From Corynebacterium maris DSM 45190 (GTDB lineage: Bacteria; Actinomycetota; Actinomycetes; Mycobacteriales; Mycobacteriaceae), in the NCBI RefSeq assembly GCF_000442645.1, contig NC_021915.1:248001-312000 (forward strand): a stretch of 64,000 nt of DNA. The letters run 5' to 3'. The notes below the pieces were generated by a model. That model was given only the letters and a program-made list of their open reading frames with translations. It ran no database searches and was not told where the DNA came from. The translations under genes were made by a program, and so were the position numbers. This document shows positions 39,307-48,647 of this stretch, piece after piece (positions within the stretch are counted from its first letter, which is position 1; every line of letters begins with the position of its first letter).

Positions 39307-41778
39307 GTGGCTTTATACCGGAAATACCGTCCTGCGACGTTTGCTGAAGTGATCGGTCAAGAGCAGGTCACCGACCCGTTGTCGGTGGCGCTGGACTCTG
39401 GCCGCATCAATCACGCCTACTTGTTTTCCGGCCCCCGCGGCTGCGGAAAGACTTCTTCCGCCCGCATCCTCGCGCGTTCGTTGAACTGCGTGGAGGGGCC
39501 GACGTCGACCCCCTGCGGCGAATGCGCGTCGTGCGTGTCCCTTGCTCCTGGGGGCTCGGGCAACCTCGACGTCATGGAGATGGACGCCGCCAGCCACGGC
39601 GGCGTCGACGACATGCGTGAACTCCGGGACCGCGCCCAATTCGCGCCCGCCGAATTCCGCTACCGCGTCTTCATCATCGACGAGGCGCACATGATCACCG
39701 ACGCCGGCTCCAACGCCCTGCTCAAAATCGTGGAGGAGCCGCCGGAGCACCTCATCTTCATCTTCGCCACCACCGAGCCGGAAAACGTCATCGGCACCAT
39801 CCGCTCGCGCACGCACCACTACCCGTTCCGGCTGCTGACCCCGCAGTCCATGCGCCAGCTGATCACCACCGTCGCCGACGCCGAATCCTCCTACGTCGAG
39901 GACTCGGTCTACCCGCTGATCATCAACGCCGGCGGCGGCTCCCCGCGCGACACCCTCTCCCTGCTCGACCAGCTGCTCGCCGGCGCCGGACCGGAGGGGC
40001 TGACCTACGAAAAGGCGCTGCCGTTGCTGGGCGTCACCGACCTGACGCTTATCGACGACACGATCACCGCCCTCGCCGACGACGACGCCGCCGCGCTATT
40101 CACCACCGTCGACCGCGTCATCGAAGCCGGCCACGAGCCCCGCCGCTTCGCCCTCGACCTGCTCGATCGCCTGCGCGACCTCATGATCCTGCAGTCCGTG
40201 CCCACCGCCTTCGACCTCGGTTTGGTCGAGGCGCCCGCCGACCGCGCCGGGGTGCTCACCGCCCAAGCCGAGCGCTTCACCACCGCGCAGCTGGCCCGGC
40301 TCGCCGGCGAAGTCAACGATCGTATCGCCGACCTGCGCGGCGCGACCTCCCCGCGCCTGCTGCTGGAGATTCTCTGCGCCCACCTGCTCGCTGACGCAGC
40401 CCCGACGCCCACGCCCGTGGCCCCCAGCAACCGCGACGCCGCGGCAGCCGCCGCCACCGCCGCCGTCAACGCCCGCCGCCGCGAGCAGCCCACCGAGACG
40501 CCGAAGCAGGCGGCGCCGAAACGGCCGGAGCCGAAGGAGCCGTCCAAGCGCCCCGAGCGCACACGCCCGGAACCGCAGCCCGCGCCGCAGCAACCGAAAC
40601 CGGAAGCTACGCCTGCACCAGAGCCGGAACCCACGCCGGAACCCGAACCCGCAGGAGAGCCTGCGCCCGCCGCTGAGCCGCAGCCAGCCGAGAGCGCCGA
40701 GGCGGTCGTCGAGAAGCTCCGTACCCGGTGGGCGTCGCTGCGCGAAGACATCAGCCAGCGAAACCGCACTGCCGGCATCATGCTCGCCGAGGCACGCATC
40801 CTCGGCCTGCGCGGGGACACCGTGGTGCTCGGCCACAACACCGGCGCGCTCGCGCAGCGGATCAACGACCCCAGCAGCAACACTGACGTCGCCGCCGTGG
40901 TTTCCGACGCCGCCGAGCGTCCCCTCACGGTGGAGTGCGTCATCGGCACCGACCCGGCCGCCGCGGGTTTCCCGCCCGCCGGCGCCGCCCCGCAGCAGCC
41001 GACGTGGAACCCGAACCAACCCGGCGCCCGCGAACCCCAGGGCGCGCCCCCGGCCCAGCGTCCCGAGCCCGCGGAGGCGGACGAGGAGCCGGAGAGACCC
41101 GCTGAACGACCCACGGGCGGCTGGGGCGCCCCGGCACGCCTGGGCGGCCAGCAGCAGACTCCGCCGCAGCGGCAGGAGCCTGCGCAGGAGGCTTCCGGCT
41201 GGGGCGCGCCCGCCCCGCTCGGCGGGCAGCAGGCCGCGCAGCCTGAGCGGTCGCAGCCTGTCCCGGCCCCGCAGCCGACGGCACCGGCCCCGGCGCCGCA
41301 GCAGCAGGAGCCGCCGGCGCCTGAGCCGCAGCGCCAGCAACCGCCGGCGACGCCCGCCAACGACTGGCGTGCCACCGCTGCCCAGGCAGCCCAGCGCGCC
41401 GAGGAACTGTCCCGGCAGCGCCGGGAGCGCCCGGCCTTCGACGACGGTGTGCCGCTGCCGCCGGAACCGGGCCCGGACTACGAGGGCGGCGGGCCGCCGC
41501 CCGCACCGGAAGACGCCCCGGTCGACCCGTCGGAATTGTCGCGCACCTCCGCTCGGCCGCCGGGCCAGCGGGGACAACAGGGCCAACCACCCGCGCAGGG
41601 GGCTCAGTCGCAGTCGCAGCAGCAGCCTCAGCAGCCGCCCGCCCGACCGCTCAGCCGCGCCGAGGAAGAAGACATGATGGCCGAAGAAGCCCAGACGCCG
41701 GGGGAGCGCGACCGCCGGGACGCGCTGGACATCGCGTCGCAGCTACTGCACGACGAGCTGGGGGCGCGCAAGCTGTAG
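39307..41778 (+). CDS. dnaX: DNA polymerase III subunit gamma/tau
   Basis: An 823-residue clamp-loader subunit. The Walker A motif GPRGCGKTSS is at residues 42-51, zinc-binding cysteines are at NC..PCGECASC (about 61-77), Walker B is FIIDEAH, and sensor 1 lies in FATTEPENVIG. Residues about 385-780 are Pro/Gln/Ala-rich and probably disordered, including a conserved domain around 470-530 (EKLRTRWASLREDISQRNRTAG). The start is GTG (MALYRKYRPATF). Programmed frameshifting to a short gamma form was not seen. The ebfC and recR genes follow, the usual dnaX-ebfC-recR order. Confidence 0.95.
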   Translation: MALYRKYRPATFAEVIGQEQVTDPLSVALDSGRINHAYLFSGPRGCGKTSSARILARSLNCVEGPTSTPCGECASCVSLAPGGSGNLDVMEMDAASHGGVDDMRELRDRAQFAPAEFRYRVFIIDEAHMITDAGSNALLKIVEEPPEHLIFIFATTEPENVIGTIRSRTHHYPFRLLTPQSMRQLITTVADAESSYVEDSVYPLIINAGGGSPRDTLSLLDQLLAGAGPEGLTYEKALPLLGVTDLTLIDDTITALADDDAAALFTTVDRVIEAGHEPRRFALDLLDRLRDLMILQSVPTAFDLGLVEAPADRAGVLTAQAERFTTAQLARLAGEVNDRIADLRGATSPRLLLEILCAHLLADAAPTPTPVAPSNRDAAAAAATAAVNARRREQPTETPKQAAPKRPEPKEPSKRPERTRPEPQPAPQQPKPEATPAPEPEPTPEPEPAGEPAPAAEPQPAESAEAVVEKLRTRWASLREDISQRNRTAGIMLAEARILGLRGDTVVLGHNTGALAQRINDPSSNTDVAAVVSDAAERPLTVECVIGTDPAAAGFPPAGAAPQQPTWNPNQPGAREPQGAPPAQRPEPAEADEEPERPAERPTGGWGAPARLGGQQQTPPQRQEPAQEASGWGAPAPLGGQQAAQPERSQPVPAPQPTAPAPAPQQQEPPAPEPQRQQPPATPANDWRATAAQAAQRAEELSRQRRERPAFDDGVPLPPEPGPDYEGGGPPPAPEDAPVDPSELSRTSARPPGQRGQQGQPPAQGAQSQSQQQPQQPPARPLSRAEEEDMMAEEAQTPGERDRRDALDIASQLLHDELGARKL

Positions 41779-41879
41779 AAGACCGGCCGTACGCCCTGCG
41801 CGATCAGCCCGGCCCCGCGGGCCCGGTGATTGTAGGATGGCCCTGGTTACGCGACACACCCGATGAAAGGACTTAGCCC

Positions 41880-42203
41880 ATGACTCAGCCGGATATGAAC
41901 GAGATCCTCGCCCGCGCCGCAGAAGTGCAGGCGCAGATGCAGCAGGCCCAGCAGGAGATCCTGGACTCCATCGTCACCGGTTCCGCCGGCAACGGCCTGG
42001 TGGAGGTCACCATGACCGGTTCCGCGGAGATCAAGTCCGTGAAGATCGACCCGCAGGTGGTGGACCCGGAGGACGTCGATACGCTGCAGGACCTCATCGT
42101 CGGCGCTTACGAGGACGCGCACGCGAAGGCCGGTCAGCTGGCTGAAGAGAAGATCGGCCCGTTGGCCCAGGGCGGCGACAACCCCTTCGGCAGCCTCATG
42201 TAA
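41880..42203 (+). CDS. ebfC: Nucleoid-associated protein EbfC/YbaB
   Basis: A 107-residue protein with the YbaB pattern: N-terminal helix (MNEILARAAEVQAQMQQAQ), beta strands (GLVEVTMTGSAEIKSVKIDP) and C-terminal helix (LQDLIVGAYEDAHAKAGQLAEEKIG). It dimerises and binds DNA without strong specificity in the family. GAAAGGAC lies before the ATG. It is placed between dnaX and recR, as in many bacteria. Confidence 0.94.
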   Translation: MTQPDMNEILARAAEVQAQMQQAQQEILDSIVTGSAGNGLVEVTMTGSAEIKSVKIDPQVVDPEDVDTLQDLIVGAYEDAHAKAGQLAEEKIGPLAQGGDNPFGSLM

Positions 42204-42278
42204 TTGCCCCGCCAGCGCCCGCAGCGCCTATCCTGGAACGGTTAAGAAAGTAGTTACCGTGAAGGGTGGGCGCTGCAC

Positions 42279-42938
42279 GTGTTTGAGGGACCAATCCAGG
42301 ATCTGATCGACGAGTTTTCCCGGCTGCCTGGCGTCGGCCCGAAAAGCGCGCAACGCATCGCCTTCCACCTGCTCAAGGTGGAGCCCGACGAGATCGACCG
42401 GCTGCGCGAGGCCCTGGCGGCGGTGCGCGACGGGGTGGCGTTCTGCCGGATCTGCTCGAACATCTCCCGCGAAGAGGTCTGCCGGATCTGCGCCGACTCA
42501 GGCCGTGACCGCGGCACCGTCTGCGTGGTGGAGGAAGCCAAGGACATTCAGGTCGTGGAGCGCACCGGCGAGTACACCGGCCGCTACCACGTGCTGGGCG
42601 GGGCGCTGGATCCGCTGGCGAACATCGGCCCGAAGGACCTGACCGTCTCGCAGTTGTTGCAGCGCATCGGCGGGGTGTTGCCGGACCGGGCCCTGGCGGA
42701 TTCGACGCCGGAGGAACCGCTGCACGATAAGGCCCCGGAGATCACCGAGGTGATTCTGGCGACGGATCCCAACACCGAGGGCGAGGCCACCGCGTCGTAT
42801 CTGGCGCGGTTGCTGAAGGATTTCCCGGGCCTGCGGGTCTCTCGCCTGGCGTCGGGGATGCCGTTGGGCGGCGACCTGGAGTTCGTCGACGAGCTGACGC
42901 TCTCGCGCGCGCTCTCGGGCCGCCAGACCTTGTTTTAG
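42279..42938 (+). CDS. recR: Recombination mediator RecR
   Basis: A 219-residue RecR: helix-hairpin-helix near the start ([17 protein letters not shown]), a C4 zinc finger ([16 protein letters not shown]), a TOPRIM domain ([26 protein letters not shown]) and Walker-like [16 protein letters not shown]. It works with RecF/RecO to load RecA. The GTG start gives [10 protein letters not shown], and GAAGGGTGGG is the likely ribosome site. It converges with the malic enzyme gene, overlapping by 4 bases. Confidence 0.95.
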   Translation: MFEGPIQDLIDEFSRLPGVGPKSAQRIAFHLLKVEPDEIDRLREALAAVRDGVAFCRICSNISREEVCRICADSGRDRGTVCVVEEAKDIQVVERTGEYTGRYHVLGGALDPLANIGPKDLTVSQLLQRIGGVLPDRALADSTPEEPLHDKAPEITEVILATDPNTEGEATASYLARLLKDFPGLRVSRLASGMPLGGDLEFVDELTLSRALSGRQTLF

Positions 42939-44110
42939 TTCTGCCCGTTGTCCCAGGCCTCGGCGACGGCCTTGGCGACGGCCGGGGCCACCCGGTCATC
43001 GAGCGCCTGCGGCACGATGTGCCCGGCGTCCAGGGTTTCGGCGGCGACGTCGGCGATCGCCCGCGAGGCGGCCAGCAGCATTTCCGGGGTGATCTTCGTG
43101 GCCTGCGCGTCGAGGGCGCCGCGGAAGATGCCCGGGAAGGCGAGCACGTTGTTGATCTGATTCGGCAGGTCGCTGCGGCCGGTGGCCACGACGCCGCCGT
43201 AGCGGGCGGCCAGCTCGGGGTGGATCTCCGGGGTCGGGTTGGCCAGGGAGAACAGGATCGGCTGATGGGCCATGTGGCGCAGCTGGTCTTCGGTGATGTT
43301 GCCGCTGGAGACGCCGATGAAGGTGTCCGCGCCGTCGAGGGCGTCGGCCACTCCGCCGGTGACGTTACGCGGGTTGGTGCGCGCGGCCAGGGACTTCTTC
43401 ACCGGGGTCAGATCCGCGCGGTCGCCGTGGATGGCGCCCTTGGAATCCAGGACGACGATGTCGGTGACCCCGGCCTCCAGCAGCATGTCGACGATGGCCA
43501 CCCCTGCCGCGCCGGCGCCGGAGATGACGATCTGCAGGTCGGTCAGCGTGCGGCCCAAGACCTGGGCGGCGTTGCGCAGGGCGGCGAGCACTACGACGGC
43601 GGTGCCGTGCTGGTCGTCGTGCAGGACGGGCATGTCCAGGCGCTCCTTGACGCGGCGTTCGACCTCGAAGCAGCGCGGGGCGGAGATGTCCTCGAGGTTG
43701 ATGCCGCCGAAGGAGGGCGCCATGGCCACGACCGTCTCGACGATGGCGTCGACGTCCTGGGTGTCCAGCACGATCGGCACGGCGTTGAGCCCGGCGAACT
43801 CGGAGAACAGCTGCGCCTTGCCCTCCATGACGGGCATGGCGGCTGCCGGGCCGATGTCGCCCAAGCCCAGGACCGCGGAGCCGTCGGAGACGACTGCGAC
43901 GGTGTTGCCGGCGCCGGTGTAGGTGCGGGCCTTGGCGGGGTCCTCGGCGATGGCGCGGCACACGTCGGCGACGCCCGGGGTGTAGGCGATGGACAGGTCG
44001 CGCATGGACGTCAGCGGCGCCGTGGACTTGGTGACGAGCTTGCCGCCCTCGTGGGCGGCGAAAATCTCGTCCTGGGTGATCTGCTGGTCGCGGGGCGTCA
44101 CGGTCGTCAT
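42935..44110 (-). CDS. malE: Malic enzyme (NAD(P)-dependent, short type)
   Basis: A 391-residue malic enzyme. Conserved blocks are [52 protein letters not shown], the NAD(P) loop [11 protein letters not shown] and LANPTPEI. It decarboxylates malate to pyruvate, yielding NAD(P)H. It lacks the C-terminal phosphotransacetylase-like domain of the long form. The ATG at 44110 follows CAGGAGAAGC; the frame is open 11 codons further up without a ribosome site. Cofactor preference is not readable. Confidence 0.92.
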   Translation of the reverse strand: MTTVTPRDQQITQDEIFAAHEGGKLVTKSTAPLTSMRDLSIAYTPGVADVCRAIAEDPAKARTYTGAGNTVAVVSDGSAVLGLGDIGPAAAMPVMEGKAQLFSEFAGLNAVPIVLDTQDVDAIVETVVAMAPSFGGINLEDISAPRCFEVERRVKERLDMPVLHDDQHGTAVVVLAALRNAAQVLGRTLTDLQIVISGAGAAGVAIVDMLLEAGVTDIVVLDSKGAIHGDRADLTPVKKSLAARTNPRNVTGGVADALDGADTFIGVSSGNITEDQLRHMAHQPILFSLANPTPEIHPELAARYGGVVATGRSDLPNQINNVLAFPGIFRGALDAQATKITPEMLLAASRAIADVAAETLDAGHIVPQALDDRVAPAVAKAVAEAWDNGQN

Positions 44111-44289
44111 GCTTCTCCTGGTTGATCGATTGGGTTGGCACATCGTAACCCACGAAAACCGTCACACCGACTTGACGCTGTGACCGATATAACATTATTT
44201 TCCATAACTCGAGGGAGTCCTCACGTTTGTCTATGAAAGTAATTCTATTTTCGGAGGTGGCGGACTTGGCGGCCCGCTAGTCTGGCCGC

Positions 44290-44841
44290 ATGACTGGACC
44301 CCTGATTCTTTCCTACGCAGGCAAAACCCCGCGCGTGGCGGCCTCGGCCTTCGTCGCGCCCACCGCCGTGCTCATCGGCGACGTGGAGATCGGCCCCGAC
44401 GCGTCCGTGTTCTACGGCTGCGTCCTGCGCGGCGACGTCAACCGCATCGTCGTCGGCGCCCGGGCCAACATCCAGGACAACGCCGTCCTGCACGTCGACC
44501 GCGACGCCGACTGCGTCCTCGGCGAGGACGTCACCGTCGGCCACGGCGCCCTGGTGCACGCCTGTCGCGTCGGCGACGGGGTGATGGTGGGCATGACCTC
44601 GACGCTGCTCTCGCGCTCGTCGGTGGGGGCGGGCGCGCTCATCGCCGCCGGCGCCGTCGTGCTGGAGGGGCAGGAGATTCCGGAACGGGCGCTGGCCGCC
44701 GGGGTGCCCGCCAAAGTCCGCCGCGAGCTCTCCGCGGAGGAGTCGGGGGCGTTCATCCCGCACGCGGGCCGCTACGTCGACCTCGCCCGCGAACACGCCG
44801 ACCTGGGGCCGGGGCTTTCGCTGGACGAGGTGCGGTTTTAA
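44290..44841 (+). CDS. Gamma-carbonic anhydrase-like left-handed beta-helix protein
   Basis: A 183-residue hexapeptide-repeat protein with the metal-binding histidines H68 (NAVLHVD), H85 and H90 (VGHGALVHAC). The arrangement matches gamma-class carbonic anhydrases and the YrdA/PaaY group. It would act as a trimer with Zn or Fe at subunit borders. Carbonic anhydrase activity is plausible, since Ppc in this window needs bicarbonate, but many relatives have other roles. The gene is monocistronic and is followed by a strong inverted repeat. Confidence 0.88.
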   Translation: MTGPLILSYAGKTPRVAASAFVAPTAVLIGDVEIGPDASVFYGCVLRGDVNRIVVGARANIQDNAVLHVDRDADCVLGEDVTVGHGALVHACRVGDGVMVGMTSTLLSRSSVGAGALIAAGAVVLEGQEIPERALAAGVPAKVRRELSAEESGAFIPHAGRYVDLAREHADLGPGLSLDEVRF

Positions 44842-44869
44842 GCGCGGGGCGGGGGTCTCTCCGCCGTAG

Positions 44870-44951
44870 CCCCATAGGCGGAACCCCATAGGCGTCGTTT
44901 TTCTCGGCCGGAGCACGCAAAATTGCTCCCTATGGGGTTACGCCTATGGGG
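44870..44951. repeat. Four-copy CCCCATAGGCG inverted/direct repeat
   Basis: CCCCATAGGCG occurs at 44870-44880 and 44884-44894; complementary copies occur at 44929-44937 (partial, CCTATGGGG) and 44941-44951. Left and right halves can pair over about 23 of 25 positions around a loop of about 34 bases. It lies between the convergent gamma-CA and gatD genes and may be a bidirectional terminator or a binding site array with 14-base spacing. Confidence 0.75.
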
Positions 44952-44968
44952 TAACGCGGCGCATGACC

Positions 44969-45736
44969 CTAACCCTGCGCCGCCGCCAGCCGCTCCGCCC
45001 GCAGCGCCGTCACCGCGTCGATCTCCAGCGGCTCCAGCTCCGCCAACGACACCCCCATCGCCTTCGCCAAGAGCAGGTCCGCCAGCTGCGGGTTCCGGGC
45101 CAGCGCGGGGCCGTGCATGTAGGTGGCGATGACGCTGCCCTGCACCGCGCCCTCGGAAGCGCGCTGCTGCTGGCCGTCGGAGATGTCGAGAAACGTGCTC
45201 TCATCCATGTTGCCGGTGCCGGCGCGCAGCCTGCCCAGCGGCTTGGCCTCGCGGCCGAGGATGGAGGCGCCCATGTGGTTTTCGAACCCGGTCAGTGGCT
45301 CGGTCAGCTCGGCGGTCGCACCGTGGCCGGTCGGGGTGGAGACGACTTCGCCGATGGCGCGGTTTTGCATGGCGGCGGTGGTGGCGTCGATAAGCCCCAC
45401 CCCGTCGTAGACCCGGCCGCCGGCGCGGAAGGATTCGCCAAGGACCTGCAGGCCGGCGCAGACCGCGAAGATCGGGCGCCCCGCCCACGCCGCCCGGCCC
45501 AGGCCGCCGTCGGCGATCAGGTGCTGGGCCGCCAGCGTCTGGGCGGAGTCCTCCCCGCCGCCGATGCAGTAGACGTCCAGGTCATTCGGGACCGCCTCGC
45601 CGAGCCCTACGCGCACGATCTCTGCGTCCAGGCCGCGCCACCGCGCCCGCTGGCGCAGCACCAGGGCGTTGCCGTCGTCGCCGTACGTGCCCAGCACGTC
45701 CGGCAGGATCAAACCGATGCTCAGGCGATCAGCCAT
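44969..45736 (-). CDS. gatD: Lipid II isoglutaminyl synthase, glutaminase subunit GatD
   Basis: A 255-residue CobB/CobQ-like class I glutamine amidotransferase. The nucleophile cysteine is in FAVCAGLQVLG (near residue 92) and the catalytic histidine in YMHGPALARNP (near 205). It supplies ammonia to MurT for amidation of D-Glu in lipid II. It overlaps the murT stop by 8 bases. The hairpin at 44870-44951 likely ends the operon. Confidence 0.92.
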   Translation of the reverse strand: MADRLSIGLILPDVLGTYGDDGNALVLRQRARWRGLDAEIVRVGLGEAVPNDLDVYCIGGGEDSAQTLAAQHLIADGGLGRAAWAGRPIFAVCAGLQVLGESFRAGGRVYDGVGLIDATTAAMQNRAIGEVVSTPTGHGATAELTEPLTGFENHMGASILGREAKPLGRLRAGTGNMDESTFLDISDGQQQRASEGAVQGSVIATYMHGPALARNPQLADLLLAKAMGVSLAELEPLEIDAVTALRAERLAAAQG

Positions 45737-47009
45737 GGGCGTCTTCCTCCTTGTTCAGGGCCTTCTTCAGGTCGCGGAAGGCGGTGTAGTTGGCCAGGAC
45801 CTCGATGCGCCCTGCCGGGCACGCCCGGATCGCGGCCAGCGGGTCAGGGGACAGCTCGTGCTCGATGCCGGCGTAGGTCAAGCGCACGGACAGGTCGGTG
45901 CCGCGTTCGCCGGCGGCCTGCACGACGGTGCCGTCGAAGTCTTCGAAGCGCACGTCCCACAGCCAGGACAGGTCTTCGCCGTCGCCTTGTTGGCCGTTGA
46001 CGGCGATGACCACGCCGTCGGCGGAGCGGTCGATCATGGTCAGCGCCTCCTGCCAGCCGGCGGGGTTCTTCGCCAGCAGCAGGTGTACCTGGCGGTCGCC
46101 GTATTGGACGGTGGCGTACCGGCCGGCGACGTTGTCGACGTCTTCGGTGGCCGCGATCGCCCGGTCCAGGTCCACGTCGAAACCCTCGACGGCGGCGGCG
46201 ACGGCCTGGGTGGCGTTGCCGCGGTTGGCCCGGCCCGGCAGCCGCAGGTCCAACCCGCGCGTGCCGGCGGGGGAGACGATGCCGGCGTCGGTGATTTCCC
46301 AGGTGGGGGTGGGGCGGCGGAACTCACGGCCGTCGGCGAGTTTCTTCACCGCCCACCAGTCGTGTTCGTGGCGCACGACGTGGCCGCCGGTGCGCGGGCA
46401 GGTGACGGAGTCGCCCAGCCAGCCCGCCCCGGCGGAGACCCAGACGACGTTTTCCGCGTCGTAGGCCACCGAGGTCATCAGCACGTCGTCGCAATTGGCG
46501 ATGATCAGCATGTCCGGGTGCGCCGCCACCGCCCCGCGCAGGGCGTTTTCGATCTTGTTGATGTCGCCGACCCGGTCCAGCTGGTCGCGCGAGAGGTTCA
46601 GCAGCACGAGTGCGTCCGGGTCGAGTTTGTCGGCCACGCTCGGCACGTGCAGCTCGTCGACCTCCAGGACGATGTGGCTGGCGTCGCCGTCTTCCATCAG
46701 CGCGGAAATGATGCCCGCGTCCATGTTGTCGCCGCCGTCGTTGGTGGCCAGGGTGTGGCGGGTGCGCATCGCGGCCGCCAGCATCCGCGTGGTCGTGGAT
46801 TTTCCGTTCGTGCCGGTGACCAGCACCGTCGGCCGGCCGGCCGCGAGGGTGGACATGATCGTCGGGTCCAGGGCGCCGGCGACCAGTCCGCCGATCATCC
46901 CGCCCGCCCCGCGTCCCGTGGCGCGCGAGGCGGCGGTGGCGAGTTTCGCTGCCGCGGTGGCCGTTTTCGTGCGCAGGCGCTGCAGTCTGCTGGGGGAAGA
47001 ATCGCTCAT
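45729..47009 (-). CDS. murT: Lipid II isoglutaminyl synthase, Mur-ligase-like subunit MurT
   Basis: A 426-residue Mur ligase-type protein with the ATP loop VTGTNGKSTTTRMLAAA (about 72-88) and a C-terminal DUF1727 domain (about 310-426). It amidates the alpha-carboxyl of D-Glu in lipid II with ammonia from GatD. The ribbon insert that carries four cysteines in Staphylococcus-type MurT shows only one here (VTCPRTGGH), so zinc binding is doubtful. It is 16 bases downstream of the DnaQ-like gene stop on the same strand. Confidence 0.92.
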   Translation of the reverse strand: MSDSSPSRLQRLRTKTATAAAKLATAASRATGRGAGGMIGGLVAGALDPTIMSTLAAGRPTVLVTGTNGKSTTTRMLAAAMRTRHTLATNDGGDNMDAGIISALMEDGDASHIVLEVDELHVPSVADKLDPDALVLLNLSRDQLDRVGDINKIENALRGAVAAHPDMLIIANCDDVLMTSVAYDAENVVWVSAGAGWLGDSVTCPRTGGHVVRHEHDWWAVKKLADGREFRRPTPTWEITDAGIVSPAGTRGLDLRLPGRANRGNATQAVAAAVEGFDVDLDRAIAATEDVDNVAGRYATVQYGDRQVHLLLAKNPAGWQEALTMIDRSADGVVIAVNGQQGDGEDLSWLWDVRFEDFDGTVVQAAGERGTDLSVRLTYAGIEHELSPDPLAAIRACPAGRIEVLANYTAFRDLKKALNKEEDAHG

Positions 47010-47025
47010 GTACTACAGAATAGCG

Positions 47026-48162
47026 CTACGCGCCCGGCTGCTCCTTGACCCGCTCCGCCGCCGCCAGGAAAGCGGCGTCCGACATCAGCGGGATGTCCTT
47101 GCGCGCCGCGTGCATCGCCTTGCCCGCCAGGTCGGTCGTTTCGTTGCAGACCACCAGCGAGGTTTCCCTGGTCAGCTTCTCCGAATACACCAGCTCCTCG
47201 CGTAGGCACGCCTCGATCAGCGTGTTCGGGTCGATCTCGACTTCCGGGGCGACGACGACCTCCATCCCGCGGATCAGCGAATGCCCCGGGCGGTAGCGCC
47301 CCGGGTTCGGCCGTGGCCGCGGCACCTCCACCGCGTCGACGCGCACGTGCGAGCGCTGCAGCCCGAAGCGGTCGGCGCGCAGATCCTTCGGCGAGCGCTG
47401 CGCCACCGGGCCGGCGTCCCGCACCGCGAAAAACAGGTCGCGCACCAGCAGCGTCTGCTCCCGGGCGACCTCCTGCGGCGGGCGCTGGGCCCGCTCCACG
47501 GAGGCGACCGGCGACGGGGCGGGCAGCCCGTAGCGCTGGGCGACGGCGGCGATGCGGGTGTCCGTCAAGGGCGTGGCTTGCCGACGCGCGGTCGCCAGTG
47601 TGTCGACGATCCGCTCCGGGCGCGGCACATGCCCCACCCGCTGCCGGCGCCGCGAACGCCCCCGCCCGCGGGAGCGCGAACGGTTCGCCCGGGCCGCGGC
47701 GTTCATGGCGCGCCGGGCCTCCGAGACGACGAACCCCCAGGTCCGCGGGGCGCGGTGGACGACGAGGGTGCGGCCGTCGATGAGCCGGTCGAGCGTTTTG
47801 AGCACCTGTGAGAAACGCTGCCCCGCCGCGATCTCCTCCCGGGTGTGGCCGTGCTGGTGCTTCGGCCCCGGGTCGGTGTTCGGGTCGAGTACGGCGTGGA
47901 AGTCCTCGCCGATCTCGCCGGCCTCGTTGAACGTCACGACGTCCACCGTGATCAGCCGGGACGTCGTGGGGTGGATGCCGCTGGCGTGCGTGACGAGGGC
48001 CACGTAGGGGTGCGCCGCCACCGCTTCTCGGCGGCGACGCTCGCGCTCTTCTTGCGCGGCGCGCTGGTCGCGGTTGTTCTTCTGCGTCTGCTCGTGCGAC
48101 TGCTCGGAGGGGGCGGCGTCTTGGGCGGCCGCGTCAGAGTCTTTCTCCGTGGTCGTGGTCAT
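47026..48162 (-). CDS. DnaQ-like (DEDD exonuclease fold) protein with degenerate active site and BRCT-like domain
   Basis: A 378-residue protein. Residues about 1-48 are charged and disordered; 52-250 have the DnaQ exonuclease layout; 155-176 hold an Arg/Ser-rich insert; about 295-375 resemble a BRCT domain (GMEVVVAPEVEIDPNTL, VVCNETTDLAGKAMHAARK). The catalytic residues are lost: DxE of ExoI is VxH (VALVTHASGIHP, residues 54-65), and ExoII HNxxFD is HRAPRTW (136-142). It is probably a non-catalytic nucleic-acid binding protein. A gene labelled dnaQ holds this place in other corynebacteria. Confidence 0.8.
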   Translation of the reverse strand: MTTTTEKDSDAAAQDAAPSEQSHEQTQKNNRDQRAAQEERERRRREAVAAHPYVALVTHASGIHPTTSRLITVDVVTFNEAGEIGEDFHAVLDPNTDPGPKHQHGHTREEIAAGQRFSQVLKTLDRLIDGRTLVVHRAPRTWGFVVSEARRAMNAAARANRSRSRGRGRSRRRQRVGHVPRPERIVDTLATARRQATPLTDTRIAAVAQRYGLPAPSPVASVERAQRPPQEVAREQTLLVRDLFFAVRDAGPVAQRSPKDLRADRFGLQRSHVRVDAVEVPRPRPNPGRYRPGHSLIRGMEVVVAPEVEIDPNTLIEACLREELVYSEKLTRETSLVVCNETTDLAGKAMHAARKDIPLMSDAAFLAAAERVKEQPGA

Positions 48163-48230
48163 TGTCTCAGCATAGAACAGCCCACCGTTTACCTGCGCCC
48201 TGACCGTGGGCGTCGCGCTACGGTGGGGAC

Positions 48231-48647
48231 ATGTCTTCCCCCAAAGTCATGGCCTTGTCCGAGGACGAGGCGCAGTGGCTGGCCACGCGCCTGTTCACCG
48301 CCCAGGAATCCGGGCTGCTGTCCTCCACGCAGGCGTTGGCCGAGTCCTTCGACGCCAGCCGCGATGACTGGCACGCCCTGCCCGCCCACGAGCGTGGCGA
48401 CGCGTCGATGCTGGTCAACATCTACTCCGTGGCCTTCGGCGAACAGATCTGCCGGGAATTCGACCTGCAGTGGTGCGTCGTGGAGCGCGGCGACGACGCC
48501 GAAATCGGCCTGTATGGCGAGGTCCAGGAACTGATGCTCTACCCGCTGGCCACTGTGCGGCGCCGCTGGGAAGACCCGGCGATGCGCCCGATGATGGACC
48601 TGATCGAGCAGACCCGCGACTCGCTGACGAACGCGGCGCGACAGTGA
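48231..48647 (+). CDS. DUF3806 domain protein
   Basis: A 138-residue soluble protein with the DUF3806 core (FTAQESGLLSSTQALAESFDA and VNIYSVAFGEQICREFDLQWCVV). No signal peptide or catalytic motif is visible. The family has no known function. Its TGA overlaps the GTG of the lipoprotein gene downstream, so the two are coupled. It diverges from the DnaQ-like gene with 68 bases between the starts. Confidence 0.8.
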   Translation: MSSPKVMALSEDEAQWLATRLFTAQESGLLSSTQALAESFDASRDDWHALPAHERGDASMLVNIYSVAFGEQICREFDLQWCVVERGDDAEIGLYGEVQELMLYPLATVRRRWEDPAMRPMMDLIEQTRDSLTNAARQ

